Shown piece by piece: positions 1 through 13,765 of a stretch of 64,000 nucleotides of DNA. Under the pieces are notes generated by a model. The model was not told the DNA's origin. It worked only from the letters and a program-made list of their open reading frames with translations, and did not search any database. Both the position numbers and the translations under genes were made by a program. Source of the stretch: Tetragonia tetragonoides (Eukaryota > Streptophyta > Magnoliopsida > Caryophyllales > Aizoaceae); assembly GCA_038025085.1 (NCBI GenBank), contig CM076140.1, positions 28,428,501-28,492,500 of the forward strand, given 5' to 3'. How positions within the stretch are numbered: the first letter of the stretch is position 1; each line of letters begins with the position of its first letter.

Positions 1-3000
1 GTATATTAAGAGAAAGCATCCAAATACTTTGTTTGGATTCATTTGTGTGTGAAACTACACCTAGGATGTTTACAAGTACAAACAAGCTTCAACTCAAGCT
101 TTTGAATGCATTTACGCGTTTTAACAGCTCTTACGAGTAGGGTGATAGAGATTTTGTTCTTTTGTGTTGTATATTTAGAGAAAGCACCCAAATGTTCTGT
201 TTGCATTCATTTGAGTATGAAACTACACCAAGAATGTTTTAAAGTGCAAACAAGCTTCAACTCAAGCTTTTGAATGCATTTACGCGTTTTAAAAGCTAAT
301 ACGAGTAGGGTGAAAGAGATTGTAGTTCTTTTGTGTTGTATATTAAGAGAAAGCATCCAAATACTTTGTTTGGATTCATTTGAGTGTGAAACTACACCTA
401 GGATGTTTACAAGTACAAACAAGCTTCAACTCAAACATTTGTATCCATTTACGCGTTTTAAAAGCTCATACGAGTAGTGTTAAAGAGATTTGAGTTCTTT
501 TGTGTTGTATATTTAGAGAAAGCATCCAAATACTTTGTTTGCATTCATTTGAGTGTGAAACTACACCTATGATGTTTACAAGTACAAACAAGCTTCAACT
601 CAAGCTTTTGAATGCATTTACGGGTTTTAAAAGCTCATACGAGTAGTGTTAAAGAGATTTGAGTTCTTTTGTGTTGTATATTTAGAGAAAGCATCCAAAT
701 ACTTTGTTTGCATTCATTTGAGTGTGAAACTACACCTATGATGTTTACAAGTACAAACAAGCTTCAACTCAAGCTTTTGAATGCATTTACGCGTTTTAAC
801 AGCTCTTACGAGTAGCGTGAAAGAGATTTGAGTTCTTTTGTGTTGTATATTAAGAGAAAGCATCCAAACACTTTATTTGCATTCATTTGAGTGTGAAATT
901 ACACCTAAGATGTTTACAAGTACAAATAAGCTTCAACCCAAGCCTTGGAATGTATTTACGCGTTTTAAAAGCTCATACGAGTAGGGTGAAAGAGATTTGA
1001 GTTCTTTTGTGTTCTATGCTAAGAGAAAGCATCCAAATACTTTGTTTGGATTCATTTGAGTGTGAAACTACACCTAGGATGTTTACAAATACAAACAAGC
1101 TTAAACTAAAGCTTTTGAATGCATTTACGCGTTTAAAAAGCTCATACGAGTAGGGTGAAAGAGATTTGAGTTCTTTTGTGTTGTATATTAAAAGAAAGCA
1201 TCCCAACACTTTGTTTGCATTCATTTGAATGTGAATCTACACCTAGGATGTTTACAAGTACAAACTAGCTTCAACTCAAACTTTCGAATGCATTTACGAG
1301 TTTTAAAAGCTCAGACGAGTAGGGTGAAAGAGATTTGAGTTCTTTTGCGTTGTCTATTAAGAGAAAGCATCCAAATACTTTGTTTGCATTCATTTGAGTG
1401 TGAAACTACACCTATGATGTTTACAAGTACAAACAAGCTTCAACTCAAGCTTTTGAATGCATTTACGCGTTTTAACAGCTCTTACGAGTAGGGTGAAAGA
1501 GATTTGAGTTCTTTTGTGTTGTATATTAAGAGAAAGCATCCAAACACTTTATTTGCATTCATTTGAGTGTGAAATTACACCTAGGATGTTTACAAGTACA
1601 AACTAGCTTCACCTCAAGCTTTTGAATGCATTTACGAGTTTTAAAAGCTCATACGAGTAGGGCGAAAGAGATTCGAGTTCTTTTGTGTTGTATATTAAGA
1701 GAAAGCATCCAAGTACTTTGTTTGGATTCATTTGAGTGTGAAAGTACACCTAGGATGTTTACAAGTACAAACAAGCTTCAACCCAAGCTTTTGAAAGCAT
1801 TTACGCGTTTTAACAGCTCTTACGACTATGGTAATAGAGACTGAGTTCTTTTGTGTTGTATATTAAGAGAAAGCATCCAAATACTTTGTTTGGATTCATT
1901 AGAGTGTGAAACTACACCTTGGCTTGTTACAAGTACAAACAAGCTTCTACTCAAGGTTTTGAATGCATTTACGCGTTTTAACAGATCTTACGACTATGGT
2001 GATAGAGACTGAGTTCTTTTGTGTTGTCTATTAAGAGAAAGCATCCAAATACTTTGTTTGCATTCATTTGAGTGTGAAACTACACCTATGATGTTTACAA
2101 GTACAAACAAGCTTCAACTCAAGCTTTTGAATGCATTTACGCGTTTTAACAGCTCTTACGAGTAGGGTGATAGAGATTTTGTTCTTTTGTGTTGTATATT
2201 TAGAGAAAGCACCCAAACGTTCTATTTGCATTCATTTGAGTATGAAACTACACCAAGAATGTTTTAAAGTGCAAACAAGCTTCAACTCAAGCTTTTGAAT
2301 GCATTTCCGCGTTTTAAAAGCTAATACGAGTAGGGTGAAAGAGATTGGAGTTCTTTTGTGTTGTATATTAAGAGAAAGCATCCAAATACTTTGTTTGGAT
2401 TCATTTGAGTGTGAAACTACACCTAGGATGTTTACAAGTACAAACAAGCTTCAACTCAAACATTTGTATCCATTTACGCGTTTTAAAAGCTCATACGAGT
2501 AGTGTTAAAGAGATTTGAGTTCTTTTGTGTTGTATATTTAGAGAAAGCATCCAAATACTTTGTTTGCATTCATTTGAGTGTGAAACTACACCTATGATGT
2601 TTACAAGTACAAACAAGCTTCAACTCAAGCTTTTGAATGCATTTACGCGTTTTAACAGCTCTTACGAGTAGCGTGAAAGAGATTTGAGTTCTTTTGTGTT
2701 GTATATTAAGAGAAAGCATCCAAACACTTTATTTGCATTCATTTGAGTGTGAAATTACACCTAAGATGTTTACAAGTACAAATAAGCTTCAACCCAAGCC
2801 TTTGAATGCATTTGCGCGTTTTAAAAGCTCATACGAGTAGGGTGAAAGAGATTTGAGTTCTTTTTTGTTCTATGCTAAGAGAAAGCATCCAAATACTTTG
2901 TTTGGATTCATTTGAGTGTGAAACTACACCTAGGATGTTTACAAGTACAAACAAGCTTAAACTCAAGCTTTTGAATGCATTTACGCGTTTAAAAAGCTCA

Positions 3001-5328
3001 TACGAGTAGGGTGAAAGAGATTTGAGTTCTTTTGTGTTGTATATTAAGAGAAAGCATCCCAACACTTTGTTTGCATTCATTTGACTGTGAATCTACACCT
3101 AGGATGTTTACAAGTACAAACTAGCTTCAACTCAAACTTTCGAATGCATTTACGAGTTTTAAAAGCTCAGACGAGTAGGGTGAAAGAGATTTGAGTTCTT
3201 TTGTGTTGTCTATTAAGAGAAAGCATCCAAATACTTTATTTGCATTCATTTGAGTGTGAAACTACACCTATGATGTTTACAAGTACAAACAAGCTTCAAC
3301 TCAAGCTTTTGAATGCATTTACGCGTTTTAATAGCTCTTACGAGTAGGGTGAAAGAGATTTGAGTTCTTTTGTGTTGTATATTAAGAGAAAGCATCCAAA
3401 CACTTTGTTTGCATTCATTTGAGTGTGAAATTACACCTAAGATGTTTACAAGTACAAATAAGCTTCAACCCAAGCCTTTGAATGCATTTACGCGTTTTAA
3501 AAGCTCATACGAGTAGGGTGAAAGAGATTTGAGTTCTTTTGTGTTCTATGCTAAGAGAAAGCATCCAAATACTTTGTTTGGTTTCATTTGAGTGTGAAAC
3601 TACACCTAGGATGTTTACAAGTACAAACAAGCTTAAACTCAAGCTTTTGAATGCATTTACGCGTTTAAAAAGCTCATACGAGTAGGGTGAAAGAGATTTG
3701 AGTTCTTTTGTGTTGTATATTAAGAGAAAGCATCCCAACACTTTGTTTGTATTCATTTGAATGTGAATCTACACCTGGGATGTTTACAAGTACAAACTAG
3801 CTTCACCTCAAGCTTTTGAATGCATTTACGAGTTTTAAAAGCTCATACGAGTAGTGCAAAAGAGATTTGAGTTCTTTTGTGTTGTATATTAAGAGAAAGC
3901 ATCCAAGTACTTTGTTTGGATTCATTTGAGTGTGAAAGTACACCTAGGATGTTTACAAGTACAAACAAGCTTCAACCCAAGCTTTTGAAAGCATTTACGC
4001 GTTTTAACAGCTCTTACGACTATGGTAATAGAGACTGAGTTCTTTTGTGTTGTATATTAAGAGAAAGCATCCAAATACTTTGTTTGGATTCATTAGAGTG
4101 TGAAACTACACCTAGGCTTGCTACAAGTACAAACAAGCTTCTACTCAAGGTTTTGAATGCATTTACGCGTTTTAACAGCTCTTACGACTATGGTGATAGA
4201 GACTGAGTTCTTTTGTGTTGTCTATTAAGAGAAAGCATCCAAATACTTTTTTTGCATTCATTTGAGTGTGAAACTACACCTATGATGTTTACAAGTACAA
4301 ACAAGCTTCAACTCAAGCTTTTGAATGCATTTACGCGTTTTAACAGCTCTTACGAGTAGGGTGATAGAGATTTTGTTCTTTTGTGTTGTATATTTAGAGA
4401 AAGCACCCAAATGTTCTGTTTGCATTCATTTGAGTATGAAACTACACCAAGAATGTTTTAAAGTGCAAACAAGCTTCAACTCAAGCTTTTGAATGCATTT
4501 ACGCGTTTTAAAAGCTAATACGAGTAGGGTGAAAGAGATTGGAGTTCTTTTGTGTTGTATATTAAGAGAAAGCATCCAAATACTTTGTTTGGATTCATTT
4601 GAGTGTGAAACTACACCTAGGATGTTTACAAGTACAAACAAGCTTCAACTCAAACATTTGTATCCATTTACGCGTTTTAAAAGCTCATACGAGTAGTGTT
4701 AAAGAGATTTGAGTTCTTTTGTGTTGTATATTTAGAGAAAGCATCCAAATACTTTGTTTGCATTCATTTGAGTGTGAAACTACACCTAGGATGTTTACAA
4801 GTACAAAAAACCTTCAACCCAAGCTTTTGAATGCATTTACGCGTTTGAACAGCTCTTATGACTATGGTGATAGAGACTGAGTTCTTTTGTGTTGTATATT
4901 AAGAGAAAGCACCCAAATGTTTTGTTTGCATTCATTGGAGTATGAATCTACACCAAGAATGTTTTAAAGTGCAAACAAGCTTCAACTCAAGCTTTCGAAT
5001 GCATTTACGCGTTTTAAAAGCTCATACGAGTATGGTGAAAGAGATTTGAGTTCTTTTGTGTTGTATATTAAGAGAAAGCATCCAAATACATTGTTTGCAT
5101 TCATTTGAATGTGAAACAACACCTAGGATGTTTACAAGTCCAAACAAGCTTAAACTCAAGCTTTTGAGTGCATTTACGCGTTTCAAAAGCTCATACGAGT
5201 AGTGTGACAGCGATTTGAGTTCTTTTGTGTTGTATATTAAGAGAAAGCATCTAAATACTTTGTTTAAATTCATTTGAGTGTGAAACTACACCTAGGATGT
5301 TTACAAGTACAAACAAGCTTCAACTCAA
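1..5328 (+). repeat. Satellite array, first copy of an 8,437-bp-spaced duplicated block
   Basis: Head-to-tail monomers of 168-169 bp. A typical monomer runs from GAGTTCTTTTGTGTTGTATA through ACACCTAGGATG, ACAAACAAGCTTCAACTCAA and TTTACGCGTTTTAAAAGC to the next GTGAAAGAGATTT. The block recurs at 8438-13765 with a constant offset of 8,437 bp (50 monomers). Only about three base differences were seen by eye, near 1293, 3331 and 3855. The match starts at the first base of the window, so the true left edge lies outside it. It breaks at 5328/13765, inside a monomer just after CAACTCAA. No gene is supported here; short frames on both strands are repeated monomer readings. Confidence 0.93.
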
Positions 5329-8300
5329 TTTTTTGAATGCATTTACGCGTTTTAAAAGCTCATACGAGTAGGGTGAAAGAGATTCGAGTTCTTTTGTGTT
5401 GTATATTAAGAGAAAGCACCCAAATACTTTGTTTGGATTCATTTGAGTGTGAAACTACACACAGGATGTTTACAAGTACAAACAAGATTCAACTCAAGCT
5501 TTTGAATGCATTTACGCGTTTTAACAGCTCTTACAACTAGGGTGATAGAGATTGGGCTCTTTTGAGTTATATTAAGAGAAAGCATCCAAATACTTTGTTT
5601 GCATTCATTTGAGTATGAAACTACACCAAGAATGTTTTAAAGTGCAAACAAGCTTCAACTCAAGCTTTTGAATGCATTTACGCATTTTAAAAGCTAATAC
5701 GAGTAGGGTGAAAGAGATTGGAGTTCTTTTGTGTTGTATATTAAGAGAAAGCATCCAAATACTTTGTTTGGATTCATTTGAGTGTGAAACTACACCTAGG
5801 ATGTTTACAAGTACAAACAAGCTTCAACTCAAGCTTTTGAATGCATTTACGCGTTTTAAAAGCTCATACGAGTAGGGTGAAAGAGATTTGAGTTCTTTTG
5901 TGTTGTATATTAAGAGAAAGCACCCAAATACTTTGTTTGGATTCATTTGAGTGTGAAACTACACCTAGGATGTTTACAAGTACAAACAAGCTTCAACTCA
6001 AGCTTTTGAATGCATTTACGCGTTTTAAAAGCTCATACGAGTAGCGTGAAAGAGATTTGAGTTCTTTTGTGTTGTATATTAAGAGAAAGCATCCAAATAC
6101 TTTGTTTGCATTCATTTGAATGTGAAACTACGCCTAGGATATTTACAAGTACAAACAAGCTTCAACCCAAGCTTTTGAATGCATTTACGCGTTTTAACAA
6201 CTCTTGCGACTATGGTGATAGAGACTGAGTTCTTTTGTGTTGTATATTAAGAGAAAGCATCCAAATACTCTGTTTGGATTCATTTATGTGTAAAACTACA
6301 CATGGGATGTTTACAAGTACAAACAAGCTTCAACTCAAACTTTTGAATGCATTTACGCGTTTCAAAAGCTCATACGAGTAGGGTGAAAAAGATTTGAGTT
6401 CTTTTGTGTTGTATATTAATAGAAAGCATCCAAATACTTTGTTTGCATTCATTTGAGTGTGAAACTACACCTAGGATGTTTACAAGTACAAACAAGCTTC
6501 AACTCAAGCTTTTGAATGCATTTACGCGTTTTAAAAGCTCATACGAGTAGCGTGAAAGAGATTTGAGTTCTTTTGTGTTGTATATTAAGAGAAAGCATCC
6601 AAATACTTTGTTTGCATTCATTTGAATGTGAAACTACGCCTAGGATATTTACAAGTACAAACAAGCTTCAACCCAAGCTTTTGAATGCATTTACGCGTTT
6701 TAACAACTCTTGCGACTATGGTGATAGAGACTGAGTTCTTTTGTGTTGTATATTAAGAGAAAGCATCCAAATACTCTGTTTGCATTCATTTGAATGTGAA
6801 ACTATACCTAGGATGTTGACAAGTACAAACAAGCTTAAACTCAAACTTTTGAGTGCATTTACGCGTTTTAAAAGCTCATACGAGTAGGGTGAAAGAGTTT
6901 TGAGTTCTTTTGTGATGTATATTAAGAGAAAGCATCCAAATACTTTATTTGGATTCATTTGAGTGTGAAACTACACCTAAGATGTTTACAAGTACAAACA
7001 AGCTTAAACTCAACCTTTTGAGTGCATTTACGCGTTTTAAAAGCTCATACGAGTAGGGTGAAAGAGATTTGAGTTCTTTTGTGTTGTATATTAAGAGAAA
7101 GCATCCAAATACTTTGTTTGCATTCATTTGAGTGTGAAACTACGCCGAGGATGTTTAGAAGTACAAACAAGCTTCAACTCAAGCTTTCGAATGCATTTAC
7201 GCGTTTTAAAAGCTCATACGAGTAGGGTGAAAGATATTTGAGTTCTTTTGTGTTGTATATTAAGAGAAAGCATCCAAATACTCTTATTTGATTCATTTAA
7301 GTGTAAAACTACACCTGGGATGTTTACAAGTACAAACAAGCTTCAACTCAAACTTTTAAATGCATTTACGCGTTTTAAAAGCTCATACGAGTAGGGTGAA
7401 AAAGATTTGAGTTCTTTTGTGTTGTATATTAATAGAAAGCATCCAAATACTTTGTTTGCATTCATTTGAGTGTGAAACTACACCAAGGATGTTTACAATT
7501 ACAAACAAGCTTCAACTCAAGCTTTTGAATGCATTTACGCGTTTTAAAAGCTCATACGAGTAGGGTGAAAGAGATTTGAGTTCTTTTGTGTTGTATATTA
7601 AGAGAAAGCATCCAAACACTTTATTTGCATTCATTTGAGTGTGAAATTACACCTAAGATGTTTACAAGTACAAATAAGCTTCAACCCAAGCCTTTGAATG
7701 CATTTACGCGTTTTAAAAGCTAATTCGAGTAGGGTGAAAGAGATTGGAGTTCTTTTGTGTTGTATATTAAGAGAAAGCATCCAAATACTTTGTTTGGATT
7801 CATTTGAGTGTGAAACTACACCTAGGATGTCTACAAGTACAAACAAGCTTCAACTCAAGCTTTTGAATGCATTTACGCGTTTTAAAAGCTCATACGAGTA
7901 GGGTGAAAGAGATTTGAGTTCTTTTGTGTTGTATATTAAGAGAAAGCACCCAAATACTTTGTTTGGATTCATTTGAGTGTGAAACTACACCTAGGATGTT
8001 TACAAGTACAAACAAGCTTCAACTCAAGCTTTTGAATGCATTTACGCGTTTTAAAAGCTCATACGAGTAGCGTGAAAGAGATTTGAGTTCTTTTGTGTTG
8101 TATATTAAGAGAAAGCATCCAAATACTTTGTTTGCATTCATTTGAGTGTGAAACTACGCCTAGGATATTTACAAGTACAAACAAGCTTCAACTCAAGCTT
8201 TTGAATGCATTTACGAGTTTTAAAAGCTCATACGTGTAGGGTGAAAGAGATTTCAGTTCTTTTGTGTTGTATATTAAGAGAAAGCACCCAAATACTTTGT

Positions 8301-8437
8301 TTGGATTCATTTGAGTGTGAAACTACACATAGGATGTTTACAAGTACAAACAAGATTCAACTCAAGCTTTTGAATGCATTTACGCGTTTTAAAAGCTCAT
8401 ACGAGTAGGGTGAAACAGATTTGAGTTCTTTTGTGTT
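5329..8437 (+). repeat. Satellite monomers between the two 8.4-kb-spaced copies
   Basis: Same monomer family with more variation. A three-monomer local duplication is visible: the variant reading GTAGCGTGAAAGAG followed by CGCCTAGGATATTT occurs near 6046-6140 and again about 506 bp later near 6551-6650. Monomers with AGTATGAAACTACACCAAG (B-like) are interspersed with the ACACCTAGGATG type (A-like). No coding region, RNA gene or mobile element was seen. Confidence 0.9.
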
Positions 8438-11400
8438 GTATATTAAGAGAAAGCATCCAAATACTTTGTTTGGATTCATTTGTGTGTGAAACTACACCTA
8501 GGATGTTTACAAGTACAAACAAGCTTCAACTCAAGCTTTTGAATGCATTTACGCGTTTTAACAGCTCTTACGAGTAGGGTGATAGAGATTTTGTTCTTTT
8601 GTGTTGTATATTTAGAGAAAGCACCCAAATGTTCTGTTTGCATTCATTTGAGTATGAAACTACACCAAGAATGTTTTAAAGTGCAAACAAGCTTCAACTC
8701 AAGCTTTTGAATGCATTTACGCGTTTTAAAAGCTAATACGAGTAGGGTGAAAGAGATTGTAGTTCTTTTGTGTTGTATATTAAGAGAAAGCATCCAAATA
8801 CTTTGTTTGGATTCATTTGAGTGTGAAACTACACCTAGGATGTTTACAAGTACAAACAAGCTTCAACTCAAACATTTGTATCCATTTACGCGTTTTAAAA
8901 GCTCATACGAGTAGTGTTAAAGAGATTTGAGTTCTTTTGTGTTGTATATTTAGAGAAAGCATCCAAATACTTTGTTTGCATTCATTTGAGTGTGAAACTA
9001 CACCTATGATGTTTACAAGTACAAACAAGCTTCAACTCAAGCTTTTGAATGCATTTACGGGTTTTAAAAGCTCATACGAGTAGTGTTAAAGAGATTTGAG
9101 TTCTTTTGTGTTGTATATTTAGAGAAAGCATCCAAATACTTTGTTTGCATTCATTTGAGTGTGAAACTACACCTATGATGTTTACAAGTACAAACAAGCT
9201 TCAACTCAAGCTTTTGAATGCATTTACGCGTTTTAACAGCTCTTACGAGTAGCGTGAAAGAGATTTGAGTTCTTTTGTGTTGTATATTAAGAGAAAGCAT
9301 CCAAACACTTTATTTGCATTCATTTGAGTGTGAAATTACACCTAAGATGTTTACAAGTACAAATAAGCTTCAACCCAAGCCTTGGAATGTATTTACGCGT
9401 TTTAAAAGCTCATACGAGTAGGGTGAAAGAGATTTGAGTTCTTTTGTGTTCTATGCTAAGAGAAAGCATCCAAATACTTTGTTTGGATTCATTTGAGTGT
9501 GAAACTACACCTAGGATGTTTACAAATACAAACAAGCTTAAACTAAAGCTTTTGAATGCATTTACGCGTTTAAAAAGCTCATACGAGTAGGGTGAAAGAG
9601 ATTTGAGTTCTTTTGTGTTGTATATTAAAAGAAAGCATCCCAACACTTTGTTTGCATTCATTTGAATGTGAATCTACACCTAGGATGTTTACAAGTACAA
9701 ACTAGCTTCAACTCAAACTTTCGAATGCATTTACGAGTTTTATAAGCTCAGACGAGTAGGGTGAAAGAGATTTGAGTTCTTTTGCGTTGTCTATTAAGAG
9801 AAAGCATCCAAATACTTTGTTTGCATTCATTTGAGTGTGAAACTACACCTATGATGTTTACAAGTACAAACAAGCTTCAACTCAAGCTTTTGAATGCATT
9901 TACGCGTTTTAACAGCTCTTACGAGTAGGGTGAAAGAGATTTGAGTTCTTTTGTGTTGTATATTAAGAGAAAGCATCCAAACACTTTATTTGCATTCATT
10001 TGAGTGTGAAATTACACCTAGGATGTTTACAAGTACAAACTAGCTTCACCTCAAGCTTTTGAATGCATTTACGAGTTTTAAAAGCTCATACGAGTAGGGC
10101 GAAAGAGATTCGAGTTCTTTTGTGTTGTATATTAAGAGAAAGCATCCAAGTACTTTGTTTGGATTCATTTGAGTGTGAAAGTACACCTAGGATGTTTACA
10201 AGTACAAACAAGCTTCAACCCAAGCTTTTGAAAGCATTTACGCGTTTTAACAGCTCTTACGACTATGGTAATAGAGACTGAGTTCTTTTGTGTTGTATAT
10301 TAAGAGAAAGCATCCAAATACTTTGTTTGGATTCATTAGAGTGTGAAACTACACCTTGGCTTGTTACAAGTACAAACAAGCTTCTACTCAAGGTTTTGAA
10401 TGCATTTACGCGTTTTAACAGATCTTACGACTATGGTGATAGAGACTGAGTTCTTTTGTGTTGTCTATTAAGAGAAAGCATCCAAATACTTTGTTTGCAT
10501 TCATTTGAGTGTGAAACTACACCTATGATGTTTACAAGTACAAACAAGCTTCAACTCAAGCTTTTGAATGCATTTACGCGTTTTAACAGCTCTTACGAGT
10601 AGGGTGATAGAGATTTTGTTCTTTTGTGTTGTATATTTAGAGAAAGCACCCAAACGTTCTATTTGCATTCATTTGAGTATGAAACTACACCAAGAATGTT
10701 TTAAAGTGCAAACAAGCTTCAACTCAAGCTTTTGAATGCATTTCCGCGTTTTAAAAGCTAATACGAGTAGGGTGAAAGAGATTGGAGTTCTTTTGTGTTG
10801 TATATTAAGAGAAAGCATCCAAATACTTTGTTTGGATTCATTTGAGTGTGAAACTACACCTAGGATGTTTACAAGTACAAACAAGCTTCAACTCAAACAT
10901 TTGTATCCATTTACGCGTTTTAAAAGCTCATACGAGTAGTGTTAAAGAGATTTGAGTTCTTTTGTGTTGTATATTTAGAGAAAGCATCCAAATACTTTGT
11001 TTGCATTCATTTGAGTGTGAAACTACACCTATGATGTTTACAAGTACAAACAAGCTTCAACTCAAGCTTTTGAATGCATTTACGCGTTTTAACAGCTCTT
11101 ACGAGTAGCGTGAAAGAGATTTGAGTTCTTTTGTGTTGTATATTAAGAGAAAGCATCCAAACACTTTATTTGCATTCATTTGAGTGTGAAATTACACCTA
11201 AGATGTTTACAAGTACAAATAAGCTTCAACCCAAGCCTTTGAATGCATTTGCGCGTTTTAAAAGCTCATACGAGTAGGGTGAAAGAGATTTGAGTTCTTT
11301 TTTGTTCTATGCTAAGAGAAAGCATCCAAATACTTTGTTTGGATTCATTTGAGTGTGAAACTACACCTAGGATGTTTACAAGTACAAACAAGCTTAAACT

Positions 11401-13765
11401 CAAGCTTTTGAATGCATTTACGCGTTTAAAAAGCTCATACGAGTAGGGTGAAAGAGATTTGAGTTCTTTTGTGTTGTATATTAAGAGAAAGCATCCCAAC
11501 ACTTTGTTTGCATTCATTTGACTGTGAATCTACACCTAGGATGTTTACAAGTACAAACTAGCTTCAACTCAAACTTTCGAATGCATTTACGAGTTTTAAA
11601 AGCTCAGACGAGTAGGGTGAAAGAGATTTGAGTTCTTTTGTGTTGTCTATTAAGAGAAAGCATCCAAATACTTTATTTGCATTCATTTGAGTGTGAAACT
11701 ACACCTATGATGTTTACAAGTACAAACAAGCTTCAACTCAAGCTTTTGAATGCATTTACGCGTTTTAACAGCTCTTACGAGTAGGGTGAAAGAGATTTGA
11801 GTTCTTTTGTGTTGTATATTAAGAGAAAGCATCCAAACACTTTGTTTGCATTCATTTGAGTGTGAAATTACACCTAAGATGTTTACAAGTACAAATAAGC
11901 TTCAACCCAAGCCTTTGAATGCATTTACGCGTTTTAAAAGCTCATACGAGTAGGGTGAAAGAGATTTGAGTTCTTTTGTGTTCTATGCTAAGAGAAAGCA
12001 TCCAAATACTTTGTTTGGTTTCATTTGAGTGTGAAACTACACCTAGGATGTTTACAAGTACAAACAAGCTTAAACTCAAGCTTTTGAATGCATTTACGCG
12101 TTTAAAAAGCTCATACGAGTAGGGTGAAAGAGATTTGAGTTCTTTTGTGTTGTATATTAAGAGAAAGCATCCCAACACTTTGTTTGTATTCATTTGAATG
12201 TGAATCTACACCTGGGATGTTTACAAGTACAAACTAGCTTCACCTCAAGCTTTTGAATGCATTTACGAGTTTTAAAAGCTCATACGAGTAGTGCGAAAGA
12301 GATTTGAGTTCTTTTGTGTTGTATATTAAGAGAAAGCATCCAAGTACTTTGTTTGGATTCATTTGAGTGTGAAAGTACACCTAGGATGTTTACAAGTACA
12401 AACAAGCTTCAACCCAAGCTTTTGAAAGCATTTACGCGTTTTAACAGCTCTTACGACTATGGTAATAGAGACTGAGTTCTTTTGTGTTGTATATTAAGAG
12501 AAAGCATCCAAATACTTTGTTTGGATTCATTAGAGTGTGAAACTACACCTAGGCTTGCTACAAGTACAAACAAGCTTCTACTCAAGGTTTTGAATGCATT
12601 TACGCGTTTTAACAGCTCTTACGACTATGGTGATAGAGACTGAGTTCTTTTGTGTTGTCTATTAAGAGAAAGCATCCAAATACTTTTTTTGCATTCATTT
12701 GAGTGTGAAACTACACCTATGATGTTTACAAGTACAAACAAGCTTCAACTCAAGCTTTTGAATGCATTTACGCGTTTTAACAGCTCTTACGAGTAGGGTG
12801 ATAGAGATTTTGTTCTTTTGTGTTGTATATTTAGAGAAAGCACCCAAATGTTCTGTTTGCATTCATTTGAGTATGAAACTACACCAAGAATGTTTTAAAG
12901 TGCAAACAAGCTTCAACTCAAGCTTTTGAATGCATTTACGCGTTTTAAAAGCTAATACGAGTAGGGTGAAAGAGATTGGAGTTCTTTTGTGTTGTATATT
13001 AAGAGAAAGCATCCAAATACTTTGTTTGGATTCATTTGAGTGTGAAACTACACCTAGGATGTTTACAAGTACAAACAAGCTTCAACTCAAACATTTGTAT
13101 CCATTTACGCGTTTTAAAAGCTCATACGAGTAGTGTTAAAGAGATTTGAGTTCTTTTGTGTTGTATATTTAGAGAAAGCATCCAAATACTTTGTTTGCAT
13201 TCATTTGAGTGTGAAACTACACCTAGGATGTTTACAAGTACAAAAAACCTTCAACCCAAGCTTTTGAATGCATTTACGCGTTTGAACAGCTCTTATGACT
13301 ATGGTGATAGAGACTGAGTTCTTTTGTGTTGTATATTAAGAGAAAGCACCCAAATGTTTTGTTTGCATTCATTGGAGTATGAATCTACACCAAGAATGTT
13401 TTAAAGTGCAAACAAGCTTCAACTCAAGCTTTCGAATGCATTTACGCGTTTTAAAAGCTCATACGAGTATGGTGAAAGAGATTTGAGTTCTTTTGTGTTG
13501 TATATTAAGAGAAAGCATCCAAATACATTGTTTGCATTCATTTGAATGTGAAACAACACCTAGGATGTTTACAAGTCCAAACAAGCTTAAACTCAAGCTT
13601 TTGAGTGCATTTACGCGTTTCAAAAGCTCATACGAGTAGTGTGACAGCGATTTGAGTTCTTTTGTGTTGTATATTAAGAGAAAGCATCTAAATACTTTGT
13701 TTAAATTCATTTGAGTGTGAAACTACACCTAGGATGTTTACAAGTACAAACAAGCTTCAACTCAA
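8438..13765 (+). repeat. Satellite array, second copy of the 8,437-bp-spaced block
   Basis: Nearly base-for-base copy of 1-5328. Differences noticed include TTTATAAGCTCAG here against TTTAAAAGCTCAG in copy 1, TTTAACAGCTC against TTTAATAGCTC, and GTGCGAAAGAG against GTGCAAAAGAG. The two copies diverge abruptly at 13766, where this copy continues GCTTTCGAAGG and copy 1 continues TTTTTTGAATG. Such low divergence over 5.3 kb points to a recent unequal exchange or segmental duplication inside the array. Confidence 0.93.

Noticed and set aside
207..422. Recurrent minus-strand frame of 71 codons seen many times (for example 207-422, 2232-2447, 4426-4641, 8644-8859, 36458-36673)
   Set aside because: It is the same two-monomer reading of the satellite wherever a B-like monomer precedes an A-like one. 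A monomer of 168-169 bp gives such frames mechanically. There is no start context, domain or independent conservation beyond the DNA repeat.
973..1224. 83-codon minus-strand frames starting MNANK or MNPNK, repeated throughout
   Set aside because: Satellite readings in A-type monomer pairs; not genes.
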